Shown here: positions 1 to 6,467 of the stretch, one piece after another
Numbering within the stretch: position 1 is the first letter of the stretch
How the letters are laid out: every line of letters starts with the position of its first letter
Origin: Bacteroidota bacterium
GTDB lineage: Bacteria; Bacteroidota; Bacteroidia; Flavobacteriales; Flavobacteriaceae
Length of the DNA: 6,467 nt
Direction: 5' to 3'
Assembly (NCBI GenBank): GCA_021793535.1
Contig: JAJYSO010000105.1
Coordinates: 1 to 6,467, forward strand
Notes under the pieces: generated by a model
The model's database searches: none
The model's input: only the letters and a program-made list of their open reading frames with translations
What the model was told of the DNA's origin: nothing
Translations under genes and position numbers: made by a program

Positions 1-263
1 CTTTCTTGTTCGGTGTGGTGAATGACCACAATATTTGGTTTGCGTTGGTTGAAGTTTGGGGAATGTGCGGTCCACTGCTGAATGCTTATAGAATCCGGAT
101 GCAGTTTAACGGGAGAAAAATGTTTGTAATCGCGGTGAAAAGCTTTTAGAGTTTTGCGGTAAGCTCGCTCTTTAGAAGTAGGGAGTTTGTATACATCACT
201 GGAACAGGAACCCAAGAGGAAAATGCCCAAAACATATACCAATAGACGAAGTCTGAATCTCAT
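1..263 (-). CDS. Lipoprotein N-acetylmuramoyl-L-alanine amidase (Amidase_2), 3' end outside window
   Basis: Only the first 87 codons are visible; the gene runs off the left edge. The protein begins with a short basic start (MRFRLR), a hydrophobic stretch and a lipobox LGSC with Cys20 as the likely lipidated residue, so it should be a signal peptidase II lipoprotein. After a charged linker (about residues 23-70), the sequence FNQRKPNIVVIHHTEQE (residues 71-87) matches the first strand of the zinc-dependent Amidase_2/AmpD fold. There, His82 of IHHT is expected to be the first zinc ligand. Family knowledge: such enzymes cut the amide bond between MurNAc and L-alanine in peptidoglycan or its fragments. 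The remaining zinc ligands lie outside the window, so catalytic competence cannot be judged. The ATG at 261-263 was chosen because the in-frame stretch upstream reaches a stop with no ATG, GTG or TTG. No Shine-Dalgarno is present, and a run of seven T directly precedes the ATG. It lies 51 bases downstream of the membrane-protein gene on the same strand. Confidence 0.82.
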   Translation of the reverse strand, partial: MRFRLRLLVYVLGIFLLGSCSSDVYKLPTSKERAYRKTLKAFHRDYKHFSPVKLHPDSISIQQWTAHSPNFNQRKPNIVVIHHTEQE

Positions 264-292
264 AAAAAAACTGTATTTGTCGTTAGGAGACC

Positions 293-300
293 CAAATATA
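293..300 (-). promoter_or_regulatory. Candidate Bacteroidota -7 promoter element for the amidase gene
   Basis: Read on the minus strand, this is TATATTTG, an exact fit to the Bacteroidota -7 consensus TAnnTTTG. It lies 29 bases upstream of the amidase ATG, in the short gap after the membrane-protein gene. That spacing would give a short leader. No TTG is seen at the expected -33 distance, so the call rests on one half-site in AT-rich DNA. If it is real, the amidase has its own promoter in addition to any read-through from the gene upstream. Confidence 0.35.
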
Positions 301-314
301 CTTTTTCTTTGGAA

Positions 315-1565
315 TTATTTTAGGCTTTTAAAAGGATTGTTTTTACAGTGATAAAGGATGATCCAAGCGATCGATATTGGGAACAATGCAGAGAACCCCA
401 GTAGTAGCCAATTGAATAAATGTAGGTCGATAAGAGGCCACCCAAGCCAGAAGGCTGTTGCTCGGTAAAAGAGCATGAGCTCAGTGATTCCCACCCCGAT
501 AAGAAAAATAAGAAAGGCATTTTTTGAGAGTTGGAGGAGTTTGAGTTGGTGTAGAAATATCAGCAGTACGGGAATGACAATCCCTAAAAAGACCATGTGA
601 AGGTAACCGATAATGAAATCTCTGAATTTAAAGGCTAGGGTAGCGATATAAGGCAACACCGATAGCAGTTGCAAAAAGATACGCAGCCCCATAAGTAAAA
701 CGGCTGTCTTTAGGATGCGGTAATGAAAGATTTTAAATTCTTTTTTAAGCAGGCCCAGGTGAGGTTTGACCAACCGATAGATCAGGAAATAGCCATAGAT
801 TTGATAAACGGCTCCGAGTCCTGCCAAGAAGTAAAAGATCGCCAGTGGTTTATTCCACAGTACAGATAGAAAGTAGCTCAGGACAATACCGATGTTAAGG
901 TGGGTATAGGCCGAGTTGAATTTCTTTTTGCTCAGCACAACTCCCCGCTGCTTAAGAAAGTGAAAGAGAACTCCCAGAAGCGTCATAAAGAAGAATCCGC
1001 TGTAGAGAAAATGCAGAAAGAAATAAAGGGCGTCCTTAAACCAGAATGAAGAGGTGCCAAACATTGCCGAAATCGGACCAATCCCCCATGTTCCCAAACT
1101 GGAGAATATCAAGTAAAAAAGACCGGTTTTTACCAAGACCCACGAAGGTGCATATCGGTATTCCTCCGGAATGTTTTTGACGATAAAACCAGCAAAGAAA
1201 TAACTGGCAATTAAATAGAGCGTGGAAAAAGAAATAGAATACAACGCATAGCCTTGAAAGGGGAACGAACAAAGCATCCCCAGAACACTAATATTGGTTA
1301 AGATGAAGATGCGCTGGTAGTTCTTTGGCTGATAAGAGCCCTTTAAAAAGACTTTGTACACCAAGGTCATTAATCCTAGGTAAACCCATCCTAATAACGC
1401 TGTGTGCGAGTGTGCGTGTAAAATATAGTTAAACCGAAAACCTCCCGGCAGCGAAACGACAAAGAATAGACGAAGCAACAACCCGAGAAGACTGACGATA
1501 AAAAAGTACGCCAGTGCTGTTTTAAGGTGGTGGTTAAGGTTAAGGTTCAGCACGGTTTTGTCCAT
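315..1565 (-). CDS. Polytopic (about 12 TM) membrane protein resembling heme-copper oxidase subunit I / NnrS-type proteins; function unknown
   Basis: This complete gene codes for 416 residues. An in-frame TAA six bases upstream of the ATG makes that codon the earliest ATG start. Hydrophobic stretches suggest about 12 membrane helices, roughly at 17-38, 47-73, 85-105, 108-130, 142-160, 176-204, 221-238, 240-265, 283-310, 316-341, 349-368 and 380-406. Histidines sit in or at the ends of several helices: His50, His52 and His54 in LHAHSHTALLGW (helix 2), His185 and His202 (helix 6), His222 (start of helix 7), His323 in GYLHMVFLG (helix 10) and His382 in LHLFNW (helix 12). Twelve helices with histidines in helices 2, 6 and 10 recall heme-copper oxidase subunit I. 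However, the copper-site HPEVY-like motif and the paired histidines of helix 7 are absent, so it is unlikely to reduce oxygen. It could be a heme-binding relative, an NnrS-like protein, or something unrelated. The coding region is certain; the family is tentative. No Shine-Dalgarno is seen. The amidase gene follows after 51 bases, so co-transcription is possible. Confidence 0.85.
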   Translation of the reverse strand: MDKTVLNLNLNHHLKTALAYFFIVSLLGLLLRLFFVVSLPGGFRFNYILHAHSHTALLGWVYLGLMTLVYKVFLKGSYQPKNYQRIFILTNISVLGMLCSFPFQGYALYSISFSTLYLIASYFFAGFIVKNIPEEYRYAPSWVLVKTGLFYLIFSSLGTWGIGPISAMFGTSSFWFKDALYFFLHFLYSGFFFMTLLGVLFHFLKQRGVVLSKKKFNSAYTHLNIGIVLSYFLSVLWNKPLAIFYFLAGLGAVYQIYGYFLIYRLVKPHLGLLKKEFKIFHYRILKTAVLLMGLRIFLQLLSVLPYIATLAFKFRDFIIGYLHMVFLGIVIPVLLIFLHQLKLLQLSKNAFLIFLIGVGITELMLFYRATAFWLGWPLIDLHLFNWLLLGFSALFPISIAWIILYHCKNNPFKSLK

Positions 1566-1644
1566 TAATTATGGCTTACAAATATCTTTATATTTTTAGG
1601 AATAAGGCCGGTATTTGGATATTTTTATCTTTAATTGATTTAGG

Positions 1645-1656
1645 TAGCAAACGCTA
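1645..1656. repeat. Short inverted repeat TAGC-AAAC-GCTA, possible operator
   Basis: TAGC and its complement GCTA flank a four-base AAAC centre, 80 bases upstream of the start of the minus-strand membrane-protein gene. The position would suit a regulator site, and the AAACG core faintly recalls LacI-family operators. An arm of only four bases is also easily found by chance. No second copy was noticed in the window. Confidence 0.2.
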
Positions 1657-1727
1657 ACGAAAAAAAGAAAATGGAACAGAGAATAAGCGCAGCTCAAAGA
1701 AAGTAAACAACAGGAAATTTTCGGATG

Positions 1728-1739
1728 TCAGCGAGCTGA
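1728..1739. repeat. Short inverted repeat TCAGC-GA-GCTGA
   Basis: Five-base perfect arms surround a two-base centre in the middle of the divergent gap. The spacer is too short for a hairpin loop, so if it has a function it would be as a binding site for a dimeric protein rather than as a terminator. It is one of the few GC-richer patches in this AT-rich gap. Chance occurrence is quite possible. Confidence 0.25.
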
Positions 1740-1962
1740 AATCACATAGGAATATTATTGGTGTATACTTTGTGCCTGTGTAGCCATCGCTTTGCTTATT
1801 TTTATGTATTCATAGTCATTAGGATTGGAAAAAGTAAACTTTCTTAATAATTAACAATATTTAAAGAGGCTATCCCTACAGATATACGTTAAATTCATAC
1901 CACTTTATTTTATTTCTCCTAGGATATGTTTTATTTTGTCCACTTAGTATAGCCGATTTCTT

Positions 1963-4900
1963 GTGAATAAAGAGACCCGTCAACATGAAACCCCTCCGGC
2001 ACCGAGAAAAGCCAAATCTTGGTGGGGTATTCTGCTGCGTGTTTTTTTTTGGTTTTTTATCGGGATAGGACTGCTGTTTGTCTTGTTGGTCTTTTTTGTA
2101 AGAAGTCATACCGGACAAGATTTCATCGTTTCCAAAGCGACGGACTATTTATCCAATAAGACACAAACAACTATTGCTATTGATAAATTGTTTCTCACTT
2201 TTTCTGGGAAACTGGATTTAAGAGGGGTGTATGTTGAGGATCAAAATGGAGACACCTTGGTGTATTCGAAAGCGTTGCAGGTGGCTATTCCGCTGGTGCC
2301 GGCCTTAAAGGGACGCCCCATTGCGATCAATCGTGCAAAATGGGAAGGGCTACGCGCTAATATTTATAGAAGAGATACGATTGAAGGCTTTAATTTTGGA
2401 TTTATAGCAGATGCCTTTGCTTCAGGAGAAGAACAGCCCAAAGAGGAACCGTCTTCAAGTACCAAGGCACCTTTGCAGATAAGTATAGGGACGATTGATT
2501 TTTCTGATTTTAAGATACAATATCAGGATTCGGTCAGTGGAATTTTTGCGCAGCTCGATTTGGGAAAACTTTCTTTTAACGGGAAACAGACCGATTTAGA
2601 AGAAATGCGTTTTGCGGCCAAAGCGCTTCAACTGGAAGATACTCGGGCCACTTATCGGCAAACAAAAGCTTTTGAACAAGAGGAAGATACCTTATCCGGG
2701 GTATTGCCTTTTATAGCGGTAGACCACTTTTTGCTCAACAACGTAAAGTTGCGTTATGAAGCCCTTTCCGACTCCATGGATATTCAAGCGGATATTCATC
2801 ATCTGGCGGCGGAGGAGTCTATAATAGACCTTCCAGAAAACCGTTTAAAATTTGATCGTATTGAGTGGGATAAATCTTTCGCTTCTTTTGCATTTTGGCA
2901 GCAAACAAGCTCCGAAACTATCCCGAAGGGAACCCCCAATGGGGCACCTGCAACAGAATTTGAATGGCCAAATTGGGACATATCGGCGAATGAATTATTG
3001 GTGGACAAGGTTCATTTTATTTATCAAAGCACAAAGGAGCCCCAGCCTTCAGATACCTTTTCTGCTCAGTATATAGATTTGGACGAGTTGAGCTTTTCTC
3101 TCCAGGAGGTTGCGCTCTCTAAAGAGGAGAAGTTACAGAGTGTACTTCAAGGTTTGACTTTTAAAGAGTCCAGTGGGATGACACTAGATGAGCTCAGCTT
3201 TGATCTACAGCTGACCAATAACAAAACGGAGCTGAAAGATTTTGCTCTCCGAACCCCTAACAGCAGTTTAAGAGGACAACTAGAGGCCCAATACAAGGGA
3301 CTGGGAGATCTTATAGATACTCCACAAGCGACTAAATTGATGGTAGATCTTCCATCGGTAGAGGTGGATCTGAATGAAGTATACCGTTACCTTCCGGATT
3401 TGAAAGAGAATCCTTATTTGCAGGCTGCTGCGCTCCACAAGATAAAAAGTCAGTTGAGGGCAAAGGGGAGTTTAGCGGACCTCGATATTTCTAGGTTTAG
3501 GTTAGATTGGGGAGCAAACACGCAGTTGGTCACCACCGGAAAAATCAAAAATCTGTTGGATGTAGAGCATTTATACTATCAGCTTGAACCTTTTCAAATG
3601 CATACCTTAAGATCGGATATTCTTCGGTTTATAGATGATCAGCAGTACGGTTTCCAATTACCGGATACCTTGCTGTTGGCCGGCTCTTTTTCGGGAACTT
3701 TGCAGACCTATCAGACCGAATCAAAACTTACCACCTCTAATGGGGTGTTGCGTTTGAATGCTGCATATGGGGAGAAAGCCTATCAAGCAGATCTAGAGGT
3801 GGAAGAACTCGATCTCGGAAAGCTTCTTGAACAACCTGACATAGGGAAGGTGAGTTTGTCTTCTTCCTTGAAGGGAAGTGGAACCAATCTGAATGAGCTC
3901 AGTGGTGATTTTACAGTTGAGGTTCCCCAATTGCAATATAAAGACTACGATTTTTCTGCTTTGAAAATCGAAGGCCATTTGCTAAATGGGGTAGGCAATA
4001 CCACCTTGAGCTACGAGGATGAGAATTTGGATTTGATCACCCAGCTGGATTTGAAATTGGATTCCTTGACACAATATGTGACTTCGAAGATCGAGGTGAG
4101 GAAAGCCGCACTGGATCAATTGAATCTGTATACTAAAAAAGTGAATTCCAAATTAAAAATGTCTGCTGAGCTTGAAAACAGAAATGGAGACTTGGACATG
4201 CAGGCTCATATCGAGGAGGGGGTTGCCACCTATCAGGGCTGGGATCACCAATTGGGTAAGGTAGATTTTTCGGGAAGTTTAAGAGATCAGGAGACGGCCT
4301 TTTCCATAAAGAGCAATTTTTTAAACGGAGAGATGAAAGCCAATGCCAATATGCATATTCTAGAGCTGGCTTTTAAAAGACAACTCAGGCGCTATTTTAC
4401 CGATTCCATCTACGCCTTAGATTCAATAAAGGATCCGGTGCACCTTCAGATGCATTTGCAACTGAATGAAAACGATATTGTTAACAATGTTCTTTTTCCC
4501 GAAATAAGAGAGATGGATACGCTTCATTTAGATGTTGATTTTTTACAGAGGGATGAGCTGTTGACTGCCCAAATTACCCTGCCAAAATTGAAGTATGAGA
4601 ATTACGAGCTTAACAATTTGTTTTTTAATTTGAATTCGGCCAGTGATGTGGCACAATACATCGTAGGCTTCGAAAGTTTTGATGCTGGAGCCTTTGGGAT
4701 GTACCGAACTTTTTTAAACGGAGATTTGCAGGACGGCACCTTGACCACAAACTTTTTTGCATTTAACGAGGAAGATGAAATTTTTTATTCGGCACACAGT
4801 GAAACTACAGGAAAAGAAGGCAACCTTCACTTTCATCTCTTACCGGAGAACTTGATGCTGGACGGGAAAGAATGGACCATTGCTCCGAACAATGAATTGG

Positions 4901-6467
4901 TTGTTCAGAAGGACAGTATTCTGGCGAAGGATTTTGTACTTAGTGCCCAGGATCAGAAGCTCGAGTTAGCCAATGATCTGGTTAAAATCAACCGTCCACA
5001 AATCGGATTGAACGTTGAAAATTTTGAATTGCAAAACCTCTTGGGACTTTTTAATCCAGATACCGATGTAGCCTCAGGGATTTTGCAAGGAAGATTGGTC
5101 GCCATCAATCCCCGTAAAAGGGTGGGGTTGTTAGGCGATTTAACCATAGAGGACTTTCATATTCTAGCCACCCCATTGGGTGATTTGGCCTTTAGAGCCT
5201 TTAGTCGCGATACCGATACGTATCGGTTTACAATGGATTTAAAAGGAGATGATACCGATGTAGATGCCAAGGGAGTATACAGTTTAAAATCCGGGGAGGA
5301 TTCGACCATTGATTTAGATTTTAACCTGAATCGATTTGGTTTTAAAACGATTGCAGGGTTATCCCAGAATGAATTGGATGAGGCCTCTGGAGACCTCAAA
5401 GGAGAATTTAAGGTAAGCGGAAAGCTTTCCGATCCGCAGTACGATGGGTTTTTACAGTTTGATAAGGCTTCTTTTAGGGTGACCCAAATTAATTCTCACT
5501 TTACCTTAGCCGATGAGAAAATAAACATTAACAATTATGGACTGACCATGACGCAATTTGCCGTGGAAGATGAAAACCAGCACCGATTTTTAATTGACGG
5601 AGTGGTTTTGACCCGGAGGTGGCAAAATCCAGAATTCGACTTAAAGATGAGAGCGGAGAATTTTCAGCTGATGAACTCCACGGCTAAAGATAATTCGTTG
5701 TATTACGGGAAACTCAACTTCAATCTCTTTGGATATATAGAAGGTAAGATGAGCTTGCCGGAGGTTTTTATAAACCTGGATATCAATAAAGACACCGACC
5801 TTACCTATGTGTATTCGGAATCTCAGGCGGGATTGGAGAAAAGAGATGGAATAGTTGAATTTGTAAACAAAGCGCAAACCGAACCCGTCTTTGTGAAGCG
5901 GGATTCTACCTTTTTAGAGCGCATCAAGGGGATTCAACTACATGCTAAAGTCAATGTGGATAAAAAAGCGAAAATATCACTTGTCATTGATCCAAGGACA
6001 GGAGATAACATAGAAATACAAGGGGAAGGAGCACTGGACTATCGCATGGAGCGCAACGGCACCTCTGCGTTGACAGGTCGTTATATTATTGACAAGGGGC
6101 ATTATCAGATGAACCTGTATAACTTGGTCAAACGGGAATTCCAATTTAAAGAAGGTAGTAAGATTGTGTGGAACGGGGATCCTATGGATGCAGACTTGGA
6201 CGTTTCTGCAATCTATGAGACTAAAGCTTCTGCTGCGGGGTTAATGGTTGCGGAATCCGGTGGATTGGGCGTGGGAGATAACAACCAATATAAAAGGCGC
6301 TTGCCCTTTTTGGTCTATCTCAATGTGAAAGGCACGATTGAACAACCGGACTTGAGTTTTGGCCTAGATATGCCTGAGAGTTCAAAAGGAGAGCTGGGAG
6401 GAGCAGTTTATGGGAAAGTGAACCAACTTAATGAGGATGAAGGAGAACTCAACCGGCAGGTGTTTTC
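1963..6467 (+). CDS. tamB: Translocation and assembly module protein TamB (DUF490 family), 3' end outside window
   Basis: The frame is open from a stop at 1945 to the right edge and gives at least 1501 residues. The start is GTG at 1963 (VNKETRQHETPP), the only ATG/GTG/TTG codon between that stop and the membrane helix; the first in-frame ATG (2605) would remove the helix. Domain order: basic cytoplasmic tail (1-26), one transmembrane anchor (about 22-46, WGILLRVFFWFF onward), an AsmA-like N-terminal part (about 49-130, with LFLTFSGKLDLRGVYVEDQ and GDTLVYSK), then a long series of alternating beta strands typical of the TamB groove. The C-terminal TamB domain is recognisable from about 1360 (GTSALTGRYIIDKGHYQMNLY, FQFKEGSKIVWNGDP, LPFLVYLNVKGTIEQPDLSF) to NQLNEDEGELNRQVFS at the edge. 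I estimate 150-200 residues are missing. Family knowledge: TamB is anchored in the inner membrane and spans the periplasm; with an Omp85 partner (TamA, or the lipoprotein TamL in Bacteroidota) it aids outer-membrane protein insertion and probably lipid transfer. Two hydrophilic linkers (155-170 and 313-331) look disordered. No Shine-Dalgarno is seen. Confidence 0.93.
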   Translation, partial: MNKETRQHETPPAPRKAKSWWGILLRVFFWFFIGIGLLFVLLVFFVRSHTGQDFIVSKATDYLSNKTQTTIAIDKLFLTFSGKLDLRGVYVEDQNGDTLVYSKALQVAIPLVPALKGRPIAINRAKWEGLRANIYRRDTIEGFNFGFIADAFASGEEQPKEEPSSSTKAPLQISIGTIDFSDFKIQYQDSVSGIFAQLDLGKLSFNGKQTDLEEMRFAAKALQLEDTRATYRQTKAFEQEEDTLSGVLPFIAVDHFLLNNVKLRYEALSDSMDIQADIHHLAAEESIIDLPENRLKFDRIEWDKSFASFAFWQQTSSETIPKGTPNGAPATEFEWPNWDISANELLVDKVHFIYQSTKEPQPSDTFSAQYIDLDELSFSLQEVALSKEEKLQSVLQGLTFKESSGMTLDELSFDLQLTNNKTELKDFALRTPNSSLRGQLEAQYKGLGDLIDTPQATKLMVDLPSVEVDLNEVYRYLPDLKENPYLQAAALHKIKSQLRAKGSLADLDISRFRLDWGANTQLVTTGKIKNLLDVEHLYYQLEPFQMHTLRSDILRFIDDQQYGFQLPDTLLLAGSFSGTLQTYQTESKLTTSNGVLRLNAAYGEKAYQADLEVEELDLGKLLEQPDIGKVSLSSSLKGSGTNLNELSGDFTVEVPQLQYKDYDFSALKIEGHLLNGVGNTTLSYEDENLDLITQLDLKLDSLTQYVTSKIEVRKAALDQLNLYTKKVNSKLKMSAELENRNGDLDMQAHIEEGVATYQGWDHQLGKVDFSGSLRDQETAFSIKSNFLNGEMKANANMHILELAFKRQLRRYFTDSIYALDSIKDPVHLQMHLQLNENDIVNNVLFPEIREMDTLHLDVDFLQRDELLTAQITLPKLKYENYELNNLFFNLNSASDVAQYIVGFESFDAGAFGMYRTFLNGDLQDGTLTTNFFAFNEEDEIFYSAHSETTGKEGNLHFHLLPENLMLDGKEWTIAPNNELVVQKDSILAKDFVLSAQDQKLELANDLVKINRPQIGLNVENFELQNLLGLFNPDTDVASGILQGRLVAINPRKRVGLLGDLTIEDFHILATPLGDLAFRAFSRDTDTYRFTMDLKGDDTDVDAKGVYSLKSGEDSTIDLDFNLNRFGFKTIAGLSQNELDEASGDLKGEFKVSGKLSDPQYDGFLQFDKASFRVTQINSHFTLADEKININNYGLTMTQFAVEDENQHRFLIDGVVLTRRWQNPEFDLKMRAENFQLMNSTAKDNSLYYGKLNFNLFGYIEGKMSLPEVFINLDINKDTDLTYVYSESQAGLEKRDGIVEFVNKAQTEPVFVKRDSTFLERIKGIQLHAKVNVDKKAKISLVIDPRTGDNIEIQGEGALDYRMERNGTSALTGRYIIDKGHYQMNLYNLVKREFQFKEGSKIVWNGDPMDADLDVSAIYETKASAAGLMVAESGGLGVGDNNQYKRRLPFLVYLNVKGTIEQPDLSFGLDMPESSKGELGGAVYGKVNQLNEDEGELNRQVF

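Larger units (their letters stand above)
1566..1962. other. Divergent intergenic control region, no gene found
   Basis: About 400 AT-rich bases separate the start of the minus-strand membrane-protein gene from the GTG start of tamB, so both promoters should lie here. No convincing ORF was found on either strand; the longest ATG frame noted on the plus strand (from 1671) codes for 11 residues. No RNA gene was recognised. Weak -7-like sites exist: TTATTTTG at 1931-1938 on the plus strand (one mismatch to TAnnTTTG, 24 bases before the GTG) and GATATTTG at 1579-1586 on the minus strand (one mismatch, but only 13 bases before the ATG). TATACTTTG at 1764-1772 has the right halves with one extra base between them. 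None has a TTG at -33 spacing. Three small symmetric sequences are present: 1645-1656, 1728-1739 and the AT palindrome TTAATAATTAA at 1844-1854. Confidence 0.6.

Noticed and set aside
264..314. Search for a terminator between the membrane-protein and amidase genes
   Set aside because: No GC-rich stem was found in the 51-base gap; the T run at its end abuts the amidase ATG without a hairpin before it.
320..1272. Short frames of 66 and 78 residues over the membrane-protein gene
   Set aside because: They overlap the clearly coding 416-residue frame and show low-complexity hydrophobic or Cys/Ser-rich sequence of the kind out-of-frame reading of a membrane gene gives.
1671..1706. 11-residue plus-strand ATG frame in the divergent gap
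   Set aside because: Too short, with no family match; the A-rich sequence before the ATG is not distinctive in this AT-rich gap.
1844..1854. TTAATAATTAA palindrome read as a terminator hairpin
   Set aside because: It is pure AT with no loop and no T tract after it, and no gene ends nearby, so it cannot be a rho-independent terminator.
1876..2118. Minus-strand frame of 80 residues over the start of tamB
   Set aside because: It is rich in Lys, Gln and Pro with no recognisable domain and lies antisense to the well-supported tamB N-terminus.
2799..5877. Several frames of 60-80 residues on both strands within tamB
   Set aside because: All overlap the continuous TamB frame, and none shows a recognisable motif or start region.

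Overview
The window looks like a chromosomal segment from a member of the Bacteroidota, most likely a flavobacterium. Four things point there. The large gene at right matches from memory the long TamB proteins of Flavobacteriaceae. The start codons have no Shine-Dalgarno sequence. One upstream site fits the Bacteroidota -7 promoter element TAnnTTTG. The DNA is moderately AT-rich with strongly AT-rich gaps. No mobile element, CRISPR array, rRNA or tRNA gene was seen.

Layout: two genes lie on the minus strand at left and one very long gene lies on the plus strand at right, arranged divergently around a gap of about 400 bases. At the left edge (1-263, minus) is the 5' part of a gene for a lipoprotein whose visible end runs into an Amidase_2 (N-acetylmuramoyl-L-alanine amidase) fold; the rest is outside the window. 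Upstream of it on the same strand (315-1565, minus) is a complete gene for a 416-residue polytopic membrane protein. It has about 12 predicted membrane helices and histidines placed rather like those of heme-copper oxidase subunit I, but without that family's copper-site motif. After the gap (1566-1962), a tamB-like gene starts at a GTG codon at 1963 and stays open to the right edge. It codes for at least 1501 residues, with an N-terminal membrane anchor, a long beta-rich body and most of the C-terminal TamB domain.

Two of the three genes have envelope roles: peptidoglycan trimming or recycling for the amidase, and transport or assembly between inner and outer membrane for TamB. The third is an integral membrane protein of unknown function. 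Nothing in the sequence ties the two arms into one pathway; they may share only the divergent control region. The window is mostly ordinary. The item most worth a second look is the oxidase-like membrane protein.
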